Positions 33,654-42,704 of a stretch of DNA of 64,000 nt are shown in pieces. How positions within the stretch are numbered: position 1 is the first letter of the stretch; each line of letters opens with the position of its first letter. The notes under the pieces were generated by a model that saw nothing but the letters and a program-made list of their open reading frames with translations, had not been told where the DNA came from and did not search any database. Position numbers and translations under genes: made by a program. Origin of the DNA: JAPLNB01 sp964451955 (GTDB lineage Bacteria; Planctomycetota; Phycisphaerae; Tepidisphaerales; Tepidisphaeraceae); assembly GCA_964451955.1 (NCBI GenBank), contig CAYVKG010000005.1, positions 29,675 to 93,674 on the forward strand. Direction: 5' to 3'.

Positions 33654-35675
33654 TCAATTCCGTGGGGCCGATGCAACGCCGCCGATCCTGGCTGTGAATT
33701 CCGCTTCGCTGAGCACGGGGATGCCAAGCATCTTGGCCTTGCTTAGCTTGCTGCCCGCGGACTCTCCGGCGACGACGAAGCTGGTCTTCTTGCTCACGCT
33801 GCCAGCGGCCTTTCCGCCTAGCCTGACGATCAGTTCCTCGATCTGTTTGCGGTCGAAATGCTGAAGCGTTCCGGTGACGACGATGGTCTGGCCTGCAAGC
33901 GGCTGGTTGGCGCTGGCCGGCTTCTCCATCGTCGGGTTGATTCCGACGGCCTGGAGCTGACGGATGATTTCCTGCCCGGATTCGCTGTGGAAGAAGCCGT
34001 GAACAGACTCGGCGATGGTCGGGCCGATTTCGTTCACACTCGAGAGTTCGTCCCGGGTGGCGTTGCCAATGGCGTCGAGCGAACCGAAATGGACGGCCAG
34101 CACATGCGCGACTCGCCCACCGACGTGGCGTATGCCCAGCCCTGCCAGCAGACGATCCAGGTCTCTGCTGCGGCTTGCCGCGATACCCTCGACCACGTTC
34201 TGCGCGCTCTTCTGACCCATTCGCTCAAGACCGGCGAGCTGGTCCTTAGTCAACCGGTACAGATCCGCATAGGTCTTGACAAGTCCCCCATCGACAAGCT
34301 GGTCAACCAGCGCTTCGCCGAGGTTCTCGATGTCCATCTGGTTTCTTCCGCAAAACCAGCGCACGCGCTCCTTGAGTTGCGCTGGGCACGCGGGATTCGT
34401 GCAGCGGATATACGGGGCGCCCACCTCTTTTTCGACGCCGCCGCCGCATGCCGGACACTTGGTCGGTGGCATGATGCCCTTGGCGTCCTTCGGCCGCTTT
34501 TCGGGGACCGCCTGCACAACGTAGGGGATGACCTCGCCGGCTTTTTCGATCACGACGGTATCGCCGATCATCAGCCCGAGTCGCTCAATCTGCTCGATGT
34601 TGTGGAGGGTTGCCCGGCGAACGGTAGAGCCTGCGACAAAGACCGGGTCCAGGTCGGCGACGGGGGTCAGGTTGCCACCTTTTCCCACCTGCCATCGGAC
34701 ATCGCGCAGGATGGTCTGCATCTGCTCGGCCGGGTACTTGAACGCGATGACCCATCGGGGCGCTTTGCTGGTTGCGCCGAGGTTTTGTCGCTGGGTCAGC
34801 GAATCGACCTTTACGACCATGCCGTCCGTCTGATAGGCCAGATTCCCGCGGACTTTCGCGAACTCTTCGATTCCGGCGATTGCCTCGTCGACATTCCTCG
34901 CGTACCGAGTGTGCTCGGCGACGGGCACGTTCCACTTCTTCAGGAGCTTGATCCACTCCCAGTACGTTTCCGCGGGCATCGGATCAACCTGGCCTAAACC
35001 ATGCGCCACGAACGCCAGCCGACGACCTGCGACCACGCGCGAGTCGAGTTGCTTCAGGGTTCCCGCCGTCGCATTTCGTGGATTGGCGAACAGCGACTCG
35101 CCTGCCGCCTCTCGCTGCTTGTTAATCCGCTGGAATTCGGCGTTGGGCATGTAGATTTCTCCCCGAATCTCGACGATTCGGGGAATCTCGCCACCCGCCA
35201 GGCGCAGCGGGATCGAGCGAATAGTCCTGACGTTGGCAGTCACGTCGTCGCCCCGGCGGCCGTCCCCTCGCGTGGCGGCCAGAGTCAGCACGCCATCCTC
35301 GTATCGCAGCGACGCCGACACTCCGTCTACCTTAGGCTCCAGCACATACGCCGCCTGCTCGCCGCCCAGGGCCTTTCTGACCCGTTCGTCAAACTCCCGG
35401 ACGCTCGACTCATCGTACGTGTTGTCGATGCTCATCATCGGCACGGCGTGTTCGACTGTGGTGAAGCCCTCGATCGGCTGGCCGCCCACTCGTTGCGATG
35501 GCGAGTCGGGCGTGATCATCTCCGGATGAGCCGCCTCAAGCTCGATCAGCTCTTGCATCAGGCGGTCGTACTCCCGGTCGCTGATCTCAGGCGTAGCTTG
35601 GACGTAATAGAGGTAGTTGTGGCGGTTCAGCTCGTCGCGAAGTTGCTTCAGCCGCTGCTCGATTCCCTGAGGCAT
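33654..35675 (-). CDS. ligA: NAD-dependent DNA ligase LigA
   Basis: 673 residues, full length. Domain Ia (RHNYLYYVQATPEISDREYDRL), adenylation domain with the nucleophile Lys115 (LEPKVDGVSASLRYEDG), OB fold (VGKGGNLTPVADLDPV), four-Cys zinc finger (CPACGGG…CTNPACP), helix-hairpin-helix repeats (GLERMGQKSAQNVVEGI; GLGIRHVGGRVAHVLA) and a C-terminal BRCT domain (LAGQTIVVTGTLQHFDRKQIEE). It seals nicks in DNA replication and repair. It is followed by the alpha/beta hydrolase on the same strand. Confidence 0.97.
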   Translation of the reverse strand: MPQGIEQRLKQLRDELNRHNYLYYVQATPEISDREYDRLMQELIELEAAHPEMITPDSPSQRVGGQPIEGFTTVEHAVPMMSIDNTYDESSVREFDERVRKALGGEQAAYVLEPKVDGVSASLRYEDGVLTLAATRGDGRRGDDVTANVRTIRSIPLRLAGGEIPRIVEIRGEIYMPNAEFQRINKQREAAGESLFANPRNATAGTLKQLDSRVVAGRRLAFVAHGLGQVDPMPAETYWEWIKLLKKWNVPVAEHTRYARNVDEAIAGIEEFAKVRGNLAYQTDGMVVKVDSLTQRQNLGATSKAPRWVIAFKYPAEQMQTILRDVRWQVGKGGNLTPVADLDPVFVAGSTVRRATLHNIEQIERLGLMIGDTVVIEKAGEVIPYVVQAVPEKRPKDAKGIMPPTKCPACGGGVEKEVGAPYIRCTNPACPAQLKERVRWFCGRNQMDIENLGEALVDQLVDGGLVKTYADLYRLTKDQLAGLERMGQKSAQNVVEGIAASRSRDLDRLLAGLGIRHVGGRVAHVLAVHFGSLDAIGNATRDELSSVNEIGPTIAESVHGFFHSESGQEIIRQLQAVGINPTMEKPASANQPLAGQTIVVTGTLQHFDRKQIEELIVRLGGKAAGSVSKKTSFVVAGESAGSKLSKAKMLGIPVLSEAEFTARIGGVASAPRN

Positions 35676-35708
35676 GGCTTTGATTCTACCGGCCCGGTCT
35701 CTGTGCTT

Positions 35709-36581
35709 CTATTGCCCGTTCATTGACTGCTGTAGGAGCCAGTCCATCCCGGCCTGGAGTTGTTCGATGGCCCGCGACTTGAGCGGTCCGTTGTGGCCAT
35801 CGGCGGAGTTCTCGATGATCTTCTTCCGACCTCCGAAGGCATGGACGACCTTCCGCTGGTATGAGACAGGCACAACCTCATCGGCGTCCGTCAGAAGAAA
35901 CACCGCCGGTGCGGTTGCCTTGGGCGCCGAGTTCATTGCGTCCAGCGCATTGGGAACCCCCAATGCCACCGGTGTTGCCGCCAGCCAGAGATTCCACCAG
36001 CCAAATCGACCCATGATCAGGCTTCGCAGCGGTACGGGCGCTCGCAGGATCAGGCCCGCAACTTCACGATTTGCCGCCACGTGCAACGCCATCGTCGTGC
36101 CGAGACTCTCGGCTTTCACGAATATCGGGCGTTTCCCCGCCTTGGTTTTGAGTTGGTCATAGGCCGCCACTGCCGCCGCGGGAAATGTCGACAACTTTGC
36201 CGGTCCCGTGCTGGCCCCATATCCGGGATAGTTCAACGTCCACGCCTCAATCGGCCGATTCTCCCACAGCTGGGCGTCCCAGGATGCCGTCCACTCGGCC
36301 CGGCCGGCGTTGCCACAGAAGCACAGCAGAAACGCCTCAGGCTCTCGTGCCGAGGCTCCGGGGGATCTGGCGGTCAACACTTCCAGATGCCCCTTACCGA
36401 ACGCAATCATCTCTCGCTTTGCGCCGTTAGCATCCTCCGGCCGAGTGCTTGGGAACAATATGAATTTGTCTGCGCAGCCATGCAATACCAGGACCATGAG
36501 CAATACCCCCATCATTCCCACCCTCCATCGCTTGCGCTTGAGGTCGTGCCGTCGCCGCGGCAGCGTCAATCGAGTGGGCAT
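35709..36581 (-). CDS. Lipoprotein-type alpha/beta hydrolase
   Basis: About 290 residues from ATG 36581; a GTG at 36623 is also in frame and neither has a good Shine-Dalgarno. A basic n-region (RRRHDLKRKRWRV) is followed by a short hydrophobic stretch ending in VLHGC, a plausible lipobox. The remainder is an alpha/beta hydrolase: 'LLCFCGNAGRAEWTA', 'TLNYPGYGASTG', the nucleophile region 'FVKAESLGTTMALHVA' (ESLG in place of GxSxG), 'FLLTDADEVVPVSYQ' (Asp) and 'ADGHNGPL' (His). It belongs with the membrane-associated hydrolases of the BEM46/YfhR kind. Substrate unknown. Confidence 0.75.
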   Translation of the reverse strand: MPTRLTLPRRRHDLKRKRWRVGMMGVLLMVLVLHGCADKFILFPSTRPEDANGAKREMIAFGKGHLEVLTARSPGASAREPEAFLLCFCGNAGRAEWTASWDAQLWENRPIEAWTLNYPGYGASTGPAKLSTFPAAAVAAYDQLKTKAGKRPIFVKAESLGTTMALHVAANREVAGLILRAPVPLRSLIMGRFGWWNLWLAATPVALGVPNALDAMNSAPKATAPAVFLLTDADEVVPVSYQRKVVHAFGGRKKIIENSADGHNGPLKSRAIEQLQAGMDWLLQQSMNGQ

Positions 36582-36659
36582 CGCGCAGCATTTTACCGCG
36601 GCGTTAGTGTTCGAGTAAGGCACCGAGCGATTGGACAGAGGGAGCCATGTGCGGGAAGC

Positions 36660-37130
36660 CTATTCCGGCTGACCCTTGCTGAGGTCATAGACCCAGCCTC
36701 GAACGGCAGGGGTCCACTCAATCAGCTCACCGGGGCCGAAGAACAGGGTCAATTCCCTGGCAGCACTTTCAGGCGAATCCGATCCATGAATCAGGTTGAA
36801 GACGTTGCTCACGCCAAAATCGCCGCGGATCGTGCCTGGCTCGGCCTTGCTGCCGAAGGTTGCGCCCATCAACTTTCGGGCGATCGCGATCGCGTCTTTT
36901 CCCGCCAGTGCGATCACGACCACCGGCGAAGAGGTCATAAACCTCAAGAGGCCGTCGTAAAACGCCTTGCCCTTGTGCATCTCATAGTGTTTCTCTGCCA
37001 AGGCTTGCGAAATCCGCATCATCTTCATCCCGACGAGTTGAAGGCCCTTCTGTTCGAGTCGGGCAATGATCTGGCCGCACAGGCCTCGTTGCACGGCGTC
37101 GGGTTTCAGAATGATAAGCGTCTTTTCCAT
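36660..37130 (-). CDS. ndk: Nucleoside diphosphate kinase
   Basis: 156 residues. Standard NDK: 'TLIILKPDAVQRGLCGQII' at the start, 'KGKAFYDGLLRFMTSSPVVVIAL', 'PGTIRGDFG' and the phosphorylated His115 in 'NVFNLIHGSDSPESA'. It carries a short C-terminal extension (WVYDLSKGQPE). It equilibrates NTP pools using ATP. GGAGAACCCC precedes the ATG; a separate promoter lies upstream. Confidence 0.97.
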   Translation of the reverse strand: MEKTLIILKPDAVQRGLCGQIIARLEQKGLQLVGMKMMRISQALAEKHYEMHKGKAFYDGLLRFMTSSPVVVIALAGKDAIAIARKLMGATFGSKAEPGTIRGDFGVSNVFNLIHGSDSPESAARELTLFFGPGELIEWTPAVRGWVYDLSKGQPE

Positions 37131-37171
37131 TGGGGTTCTCCGTGGCTGCCCCGGATCAGACCGGGCCGGAG

Positions 37172-37200
37172 GTTATATCCCAACTTGGCCTGCAAGTCAC
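37172..37200 (-). promoter_or_regulatory. Promoter of ndk
   Basis: On the minus strand GTGACT (37200-37195) is followed after exactly 17 nt by TATAAC (37177-37172), giving a ~35-nt leader. It overlaps the hairpin that ends the upstream lipoprotein gene. Confidence 0.45.
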
Positions 37201-37210
37201 CTTTGCAGGC
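37188..37210 (-). terminator. Hairpin terminator after the small lipoprotein gene
   Basis: A perfect 8-bp stem GCCTGCAA/TTGCAGGC with a 7-nt loop begins four bases after the stop codon of the lipoprotein gene. Only a weak T-rich tract follows. Confidence 0.5.
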
Positions 37211-37213
37211 TCC

Positions 37214-37615
37214 TCATTCGTCTTTCGCGAGTCTCTTGAGCGTGTCATCTCGCAACTCAGAGCCCATGATGGACATGGTGACCGCGTTGGCGACCTCTCG
37301 CTGCCCAGCCTTGGCCAGGTTCAGCGCGGCCTTGCTTGCCGTCGCGTCCCGCAGGGAGGTGGCTGCGATGTTTCTGACCGCTCGAATCACCATCTCGCCA
37401 TCTCCCGCGAGTCCGGCGTCGGTGGCTACTGCACTGATCGCTTCGTCGCGAGCGGACTGGCTTGCGATTTGCATGGCCGCATCGAACCGTGGGCCGAACG
37501 GGCCTGCTGCCCGTTGCGATTCGGGCTTGGTCGATCCCTCCTCCCGCATACACCCGCTCAGCAGAACCGCTATCGCGCACATGAACGTCCATCGGATGTG
37601 TTTTTGTGCAACCAT
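37214..37615 (-). CDS. Small lipoprotein of unknown function
   Basis: 133 residues from ATG 37615, preceded by AAGGAGCAAGGCG. Clear lipoprotein signal (FMCAIAVLLSGC, Cys at ~22). The mature part is helical and Ala-rich (FDAAMQIASQSARDEAISAVATDAG, ATASKAALNLAKAGQREVANAV), suggesting paired helical repeats. No family recognised. A hairpin ends the transcript before ndk. Confidence 0.75.
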   Translation of the reverse strand: MVAQKHIRWTFMCAIAVLLSGCMREEGSTKPESQRAAGPFGPRFDAAMQIASQSARDEAISAVATDAGLAGDGEMVIRAVRNIAATSLRDATASKAALNLAKAGQREVANAVTMSIMGSELRDDTLKRLAKDE

Positions 37616-37799
37616 CGCCTTGCTCCTTCTATCAAACCCAATGCTATGCCGGCCGCTTGAGCCAGGCACGGCGGATGGGCTCCCAGATGGCTGTCGCTGA
37701 TGCCTCGTGAATATTCAGGATTCACTGATTGGCTGCTCGTCTGGCTGTAAGCCTTCGGTCAAGGTGGTCGCGTCCACCGCGGTTTCTCTACGAGGTATC

Positions 37800-37815
37800 C
37801 TGACAGACTTGTCAG
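37800..37815 (-). terminator. Short hairpin after the PHP gene
   Basis: CTGACA-GACT-TGTCAG, a 6-bp stem with a 4-nt loop, lies nine bases downstream of the PHP gene stop codon. No T-run follows, so the call is weak. Confidence 0.3.
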
Positions 37816-37823
37816 TTCCCCTG

Positions 37824-38693
37824 TTACTGTGCCGCCTCGCACTGTTGCCCATAGGCCAGGATCGCGTCCAGCATCTGGCGGGGGATACGTCGGCCGTTGG
37901 CTCTGCCCAGGAGAACGTTCTGCTGCCTGGCGCCGTGGAAGTCGCTGCCGCCGGTTTTCAACAGCCCGAGCTGATCCGCCAGCCGCGTGTACTTGTCCAC
38001 CTGATCGGCTGAGTGATCGCTGTGGATCACCTCGATCCCACTCAGCCCGAGATCCATCAGGTCCTTGATAACGCGTTCCAGTTGCGCGTCGTTCCCGGTG
38101 GCAAGTTGAACCGGGTGCGCCAGCACGCAGATGCCGCCTGCACGGCGGATGAGTTCAATTGCTCGCGCGGGGTCCAGCCGCTCGCGGCTGACGTAGGCGA
38201 TGCCGCCGGGCACCAGATATTTCTCGAAAGCCTGTCTGGCCGACTTCACGTACCCTTTCCGGACCAGGACCTCCGCAATATGCGGTCGGCCGATCACGGC
38301 TTCCCCCGCGGCTTCCCGTACCTCATCCATGCTGATTGCCACGCCCAACGCCTGGAGTCTGTTCACGATTTGGGGGTTCCGCCGGCTTCGGCTTTCAATC
38401 TGCCACGCCGCTAGGTCGCGGATCGCATCGCTCCGGGGATTCACCCGGTAGCCGAGAATGTGCAGGGTTCCAGGTCGCGGATACTCGGCACTGACCTCGA
38501 TACCCGCCAGGAATTCAAGGCCCAGATGCTCCGCCTCTGATGCTGCCTCGGCAATGCCGGCAACTGTGTCGTGGTCCGTTAATGCGAATCCTGCCAGACC
38601 GCTGGCATGGACGAGCCGCGCAACCTCCGCCGGCCGACAGGTCCCGTCCGAGGCGGTCGAGTGAACATGAAGATCCACGTATTCGGCTGACAT
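37824..38693 (-). CDS. PHP-domain phosphoesterase (RNase AM/TrpH-like)
   Basis: 289 residues. Metal-binding PHP motifs are all present: 'DLHVHSTASDGT' (motif I), 'ALTDHDTVAGI' (II), 'LAGIEVSAEY' with Glu, 'HILGYRVN', 'GRPHIAEVLV', 'CVLAHPVQLA' (III) and 'KTGGSDFHG' (IV). The best fit is the YciV/TrpH family, which hydrolyses 3',5'-nucleoside bisphosphates or trims RNA 5' ends one nucleotide at a time. Cytoplasmic, single gene. Confidence 0.9.
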   Translation of the reverse strand: MSAEYVDLHVHSTASDGTCRPAEVARLVHASGLAGFALTDHDTVAGIAEAASEAEHLGLEFLAGIEVSAEYPRPGTLHILGYRVNPRSDAIRDLAAWQIESRSRRNPQIVNRLQALGVAISMDEVREAAGEAVIGRPHIAEVLVRKGYVKSARQAFEKYLVPGGIAYVSRERLDPARAIELIRRAGGICVLAHPVQLATGNDAQLERVIKDLMDLGLSGIEVIHSDHSADQVDKYTRLADQLGLLKTGGSDFHGARQQNVLLGRANGRRIPRQMLDAILAYGQQCEAAQ

Positions 38694-38861
38694 GCTGATC
38701 CGATGCTCCTGCCGTCCGCTTGGCCGCGCAATTAAGGAACCCCGCTCGCCATTCCACTAATCCGGCTTGTTTCTAATCGCTTCGCATCCAGTATCATCCT
38801 ATACACACTGTGTCGGATGGTTGCAAAGCTCTCCGACCTGCCGATTGTTGATGGAGAATTC

Positions 38862-39944
38862 ATGCTCTGGATCTGGTCCGCGTTTGTCCTTGGCGTCTTG
38901 ATCATGCTCGCTCTGGACCTTGGCGTTTTCCACCGCAAGGCCCATGTGGTTAGCATCCGCGAGGCGATCGCCTGGTCGGCGGTATGGTTTGCCCTGGCCC
39001 TGCTCTTCTCCATATTCATCCATTTCGGCTACGAGAATCATTGGCTGGGCCTTGGATCCCATGTCGATGCGGTTGATGGAAAGATCAATGACGGCGCCTC
39101 GGCGACCGTCAAATACATCACGGGCTACATCGTCGAGAAATCCCTCTCCGTCGACAACGTGTTCGTCATCGCCATGCTTTTTGGTTTCTTTGCCGTCCCG
39201 GCTGCCTATCAGCACCGCGTCCTCTTCTGGGGGATCCTCGGCGCCCTCATCATGCGCGGTGTCATGATTGGCATTGGGGCCGAACTGATCTCGCGTTATC
39301 ACTGGATACTCTATATTTTCGGCGCATTCCTCATTCTCACAGCCGTTAAGATGCTGGTCATTAAGACGGACCATGCCTCCCCCGACAAGAACATCGTTGT
39401 CCGGCTCGTCCGCAGGCTCTTTCCCGTCACCGAGCACTATCACGGCCAGCATTTTGTCGTCCGGGCCCACTCGCACGCGTCGCACGAAGGCGCACTGCCT
39501 GGCCAGTGCGAAACCGTCCCCGACCGCGTCGTGCAAGCCGCCAAACCCGGACAGTGGCTCCTGACACCCTTGGCGCTGGCGCTGGTGATGATCGAAACCA
39601 CCGACCTCATCTTCGCCGTCGATTCCATCCCGGCCATCTTCGCCATCACCGCCGACCCGTTCCTCGTTTTCACCAGCAACGTCTTCGCCATCCTTGGTCT
39701 GCGGGCCCTCTACTTCGCGCTGGCCGGCATGATCAGCAAGTTCCGCTACCTCAAGCCGGCGCTGGCAATCGTGCTGGCGGTCGTCGGGACCAAGATGCTC
39801 CTGGCGAGCCACCTCAAAGCGATCGTCGGGCCCAACTTCAATCTCTATCTTCTTGCCCTTGTGTTGCTGATCCTTGTGGCAGGCGTAATCTTCTCGCTCA
39901 TTCCGCGCAGGACCACGGAACAGGCCGACTACGCTGTGAGATAG
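38862..39944 (+). CDS. TerC/Alx-family integral membrane protein
   Basis: 360 residues from ATG 38862 (GGAG nine bases upstream, and family members begin MLWxW); an in-frame ATG at 38817 would add 15 residues. Seven to nine membrane helices, with the TerC signatures 'LALDLGVFHRKAHVV', 'YIVEKSLSVDNVFVIAMLF' and 'VMIETTDLIFAVDSIPAIFAIT', which carry the acidic metal-binding residues. A ~45-residue His-rich cytoplasmic loop (HYHGQHFVVRAHSHASHEG) lies between the halves. TerC/Alx proteins export manganese or help metal loading of secreted proteins. The 3' end overlaps convergent cysC by 16 bases. Confidence 0.9.
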   Translation: MLWIWSAFVLGVLIMLALDLGVFHRKAHVVSIREAIAWSAVWFALALLFSIFIHFGYENHWLGLGSHVDAVDGKINDGASATVKYITGYIVEKSLSVDNVFVIAMLFGFFAVPAAYQHRVLFWGILGALIMRGVMIGIGAELISRYHWILYIFGAFLILTAVKMLVIKTDHASPDKNIVVRLVRRLFPVTEHYHGQHFVVRAHSHASHEGALPGQCETVPDRVVQAAKPGQWLLTPLALALVMIETTDLIFAVDSIPAIFAITADPFLVFTSNVFAILGLRALYFALAGMISKFRYLKPALAIVLAVVGTKMLLASHLKAIVGPNFNLYLLALVLLILVAGVIFSLIPRRTTEQADYAVR

Positions 39945-40552
39945 CCGCCGCGTTCAAGGTAATCAAGTATCTGTTTCGCAGCGGCATCCGGCGTGACGAC
40001 CTCGGTGTCGATCACAATCTCGGCCTTCGGCGGCGCCTCGTAAGGGTCATCAATCCCGGTGAAGCCCTTGAGCTGACCCGCCCGCGCCTTCTTGTACAGG
40101 CCCTTGGGGTCCCGTTTCTCCGCCGCATCAAGCGAAACCTTCACGTAAACCTCGATAAACTCGCCCGGCTTCAAACTGGCACGCACCGCGTCACGGTCCT
40201 TGATGTACGGGCTGATGAAACTTGTGATGGCAATCACCCCGGCGTCGGTAAAGAGCTTCGCCACTTCGCCAATTCGCCGGATGTTCTCGGCACGGTCCTC
40301 AGCACTGAAACCGAGATTCTTGTTCAGACCATGCCGGACATTGTCCCCGTCCAAACGATAGGCGTGCTTCTTTCTGTGCAACAGCATCTGCTCAAGAATG
40401 CAGGCGATCGTGGATTTGCCGCTGGCCGACAGCCCGGTCATCCAGACCGTCACGCCCTTCTGGTTCAGCAGTTGCTCTCGTTCCGCGCGAGTGACGGAGC
40501 CTTCGTGCCATGTGATGTTAGTCGCTTTCACTTCAGTCGCCATAGTCGTCAT
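39929..40552 (-). CDS. cysC: Adenylylsulfate kinase CysC
   Basis: 207 residues from ATG 40552; ATG 40543 is also possible. P-loop 'WMTGLSASGKSTIACILE', 'YRLDGDNVRHGLNKNLGFS', 'ENIRRIGEVAKLFTDAGVI', 'TSFISPY', the lid 'EKRDPKGLYKKARAG' and 'TGIDDPYEAPPKAEIVIDTE' are all conserved. It phosphorylates adenylylsulfate to PAPS for sulfate assimilation or sulfation. No cysN/cysD neighbours are seen. A perfect 16-bp palindrome lies 24 bases before the start codon. Confidence 0.96.
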   Translation of the reverse strand: MTTMATEVKATNITWHEGSVTRAEREQLLNQKGVTVWMTGLSASGKSTIACILEQMLLHRKKHAYRLDGDNVRHGLNKNLGFSAEDRAENIRRIGEVAKLFTDAGVIAITSFISPYIKDRDAVRASLKPGEFIEVYVKVSLDAAEKRDPKGLYKKARAGQLKGFTGIDDPYEAPPKAEIVIDTEVVTPDAAAKQILDYLERGGYLTA

Positions 40553-40576
40553 CCATTCCCAAAAAGACCTTCTCAA

Positions 40577-40592
40577 CCGCCTGATCAGGCGG
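40577..40592. promoter_or_regulatory. Perfect 16-bp palindrome in the cysC leader
   Basis: CCGCCTGATCAGGCGG, without loop or mismatch, lies 24 bases upstream of the cysC start. It could be an operator or form an 8-bp hairpin in the leader RNA. Confidence 0.4.
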
Positions 40593-40789
40593 CAAACCGG
40601 CAGCCATCCTCAGACACAGGACGCCCCGATATTGCTCATCGATTCTCGTAAGTCAAATACCCATAAGCGCAGAGGCGAAATGACGAATCGCAAGCAAAGC
40701 ATAACGCATTTATCTGGCAGACGTTATAAGATCATGGGTTTTGGTTCGCGTTCCGTGAATCGCCATTCTGCCCGCGTCATGTTGGCGTT

Positions 40790-41857
40790 CTACGCGCCGA
40801 GGAATCTCGCGACGATCGATCTGGCTCTGGCCGAATCGTCCGTCCCGTGGACCATGACTCGCCCATCAGGGAAGACCGACAGTTCGATCCCCGCCGGGTC
40901 GTAAAGTGCGCATCGCACGAGATAGGGGCTGCGACGTACCACGCCACAGTTTGCCAAACGATCACCTGCGTGGGTGAGGTTGATATGGTCGATCTCGCTT
41001 GACCGAATCTGCACGGTGCCACGCCCGCAGAGATTGGTGACTCCCGAGCCACGCGTGGAATCAAGAAACTCGAATCGCTTCATCGCGCAGGTGGCGCAGT
41101 CATCTCGCTTTGCGTCTTTCATCGCCACTGCCGCCAGACGGTTTGACCACAGATCAAACACGATCATCTCGCTGGCGATGGCGTCGGCGTGCCCGGAAAG
41201 GACCTTGATGGCGGCCGCCGCCTGCAACGACCCAACCACACCCGCCGCCGGTCCCAGCACCCCAACGGTGTCACACGTGGCAAGTTCAGTGGGCCTTGGG
41301 GGCTCCGGAAAAACGCACCGGAGGCACGGGGTGCTGGTGGGGAGAATAGCCATCATCCTGCCCTCCCCGCCGACGACCGCGCCATAGACCCATGGCACGC
41401 CCCATTTCACCGCCAGGTCATTGATCAAATACCTCGTTTCCACGTTGTCCGTGCCGTCCAGAATCAGATCGATGCGAGGGCGAGAATCGCGGACCTCGAT
41501 CATCTGCTCCACGTTCCCCGCGTGTACATCCCCCACGATGCCCTCGATGCGCACGGAAGAGTTGATGTTCCGCAGTTTACGCTCAGCTGCCACCGCTTTC
41601 GGCAGTTCCTCCCGCACATCGTTCTCGTCAAATAGCGTCTGCCGCTGAAGATTGGTCAGTTCAACGATATCCCGATCCACGATCCGCAGGAAGCCGACCC
41701 CCGCACGCACCAGGTGCTGTGCAATCACGCTTCCCAACGCTCCGCATCCCACGAGCAATGCGCGCGAATTCCCCAGCCTGCGCTGGCCGGTGACGCCTAT
41801 CTCGGGCAAGAGCATCTGCCGATGGTAACGATTCTGGCCTAAAGAGCTTCCTTCCAT
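40790..41857 (-). CDS. MoeB/ThiF-family adenylyltransferase
   Basis: 355 residues. E1-like fold: 'RYHRQMLLPEIGVTGQRRLGNSRALLVGCGALGS' with the nucleotide-binding GxGxxG, 'DRDIVELTNLQRQTLF', 'LILDGTDNVETRYLIND', two CxxC pairs that hold zinc ('CLRC' and 'CATC') and 'LGPAAGVVGSLQAAAAIKVL'. The C-terminal ~80 residues (from SSEIDHINL) form a short extra domain in place of rhodanese. It adenylates the C-terminus of a ThiS- or MoaD-like sulfur carrier, for thiamine or molybdopterin synthesis; the carrier gene is not in the window. Confidence 0.9.
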   Translation of the reverse strand: MEGSSLGQNRYHRQMLLPEIGVTGQRRLGNSRALLVGCGALGSVIAQHLVRAGVGFLRIVDRDIVELTNLQRQTLFDENDVREELPKAVAAERKLRNINSSVRIEGIVGDVHAGNVEQMIEVRDSRPRIDLILDGTDNVETRYLINDLAVKWGVPWVYGAVVGGEGRMMAILPTSTPCLRCVFPEPPRPTELATCDTVGVLGPAAGVVGSLQAAAAIKVLSGHADAIASEMIVFDLWSNRLAAVAMKDAKRDDCATCAMKRFEFLDSTRGSGVTNLCGRGTVQIRSSEIDHINLTHAGDRLANCGVVRRSPYLVRCALYDPAGIELSVFPDGRVMVHGTDDSARARSIVARFLGA

Positions 41858-41880
41858 TACATTCTCATTGCTTGGCCGCT

Positions 41881-41886
41881 ATTATA
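41881..41886 (-). promoter_or_regulatory. -10 box TATAAT upstream of the MoeB/ThiF-like gene
   Basis: A perfect TATAAT on the minus strand lies 23 bases before the start codon. The -35 region at the right distance (CTCGCC) is not a recognisable hexamer. Confidence 0.35.
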
Positions 41887-41959
41887 TGCGCCTTGCACAG
41901 TCGGGCGAGGCGGGTTCCGCCTGCCAAGCCCTCCGTGGTACCGCAACAGAAGGAACACC

Positions 41960-42358
41960 ATGCCCGTTGACACCCAACAGATACTCGATGCCGCCGACAA
42001 GCTCGGCGTCCTCGTCGCGCAGCATCCGGCCGTCGGCCGCTACCAGCAGGCTCAGGAAGCACTGTCCAAAGATCCCGATGCCGCACGCCTTCTCAATGAG
42101 TTCAACCGGCAGATCATGACACTCGCACGGCAAGAGGAACAGGGAATGCCCGTTACCGATGCCCAGCGACATCAACTCGAGAGCCTGCAAGCCCAGTTGG
42201 CGGCTCACCTCAAGATCAAATCGCTGAATATCGCGCAGATGGAATTCGTCGATCTGATGCGGAAGGTCAGCGACGGGATCCGCCGGCATATCTCCGAGCC
42301 CACTTCCGGCAGCAATGGTGGCACTCCCCAGGCGGCTGGCCCCCAAGTGGTGCTTTAG
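41960..42358 (+). CDS. YlbF/YmcA-family protein
   Basis: 132 residues from ATG 41960 with GAAGGA ~7 bases upstream. All-helical Com_YlbF fold: 'DAADKLGVLVAQHPAVGRYQQAQEAL', 'PDAARLLNEFNRQIM', 'QLESLQAQLAAHLKIK' and 'QMEFVDLMRKV'. In Bacillus, YlbF and YmcA help RNase Y mature some transcripts; here it lies ~350 nt upstream of RNase R, which is suggestive only. The C-terminus is Gly/Ser/Pro-rich. Confidence 0.8.
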   Translation: MPVDTQQILDAADKLGVLVAQHPAVGRYQQAQEALSKDPDAARLLNEFNRQIMTLARQEEQGMPVTDAQRHQLESLQAQLAAHLKIKSLNIAQMEFVDLMRKVSDGIRRHISEPTSGSNGGTPQAAGPQVVL

Positions 42359-42704
42359 CGCCCGCATAAAGTCGCCACGCCATCATGCCGATATTGCGAC
42401 CATACCCCTGTGGGGCGATCCCTGCCGCTGCGCAGGATTCCCGTTGACGGCATTGCAAAATCCCGTGGCAGGGTATAAGATCACTATCGAAGTGCCAGAA
42501 ATGGGGCAGGATGAAGACCTTTGCGAGCGTGTCGCTCGCGTGACGGCTTACCAGACGGTTATCCCCGGGCAAGTGTGTTGGCTTCACGGTTTCACATGGT
42601 TTCTTTTCCCTTTCTCGCATAGAACTTAGCCGTGAACGGATATTGCGCTGTGAGCCAAATTCGCCGGCGACGGGGACGGCACTTCACGCCGGTAAAAGGA
42701 GATT
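42359..42704. other. Intergenic region upstream of RNase R
   Basis: 346 nt with a likely promoter (42453-42479), a GCGAGCG/CGCTCGC hairpin with a 3-nt loop at 42522-42540 in the leader, and AAAAGGAGATT before the RNase R ATG. No reading frame with a ribosome binding site was seen. Confidence 0.55.
42453..42479 (+). promoter_or_regulatory. Probable promoter of RNase R gene
   Basis: -10 TATAAG (5 of 6) with TTGCAA 15 nt upstream. A TTGACG nine bases further upstream is too far (24 nt) to pair with it. The leader would be ~220 nt and contains a stable hairpin. Confidence 0.4.

Noticed and set aside
42444..42479. TTGACG at 42444 as -35 for TATAAG at 42474
   Set aside because: The spacer is 24 nt; TTGCAA at 42453 is the better candidate although only 15 nt away.
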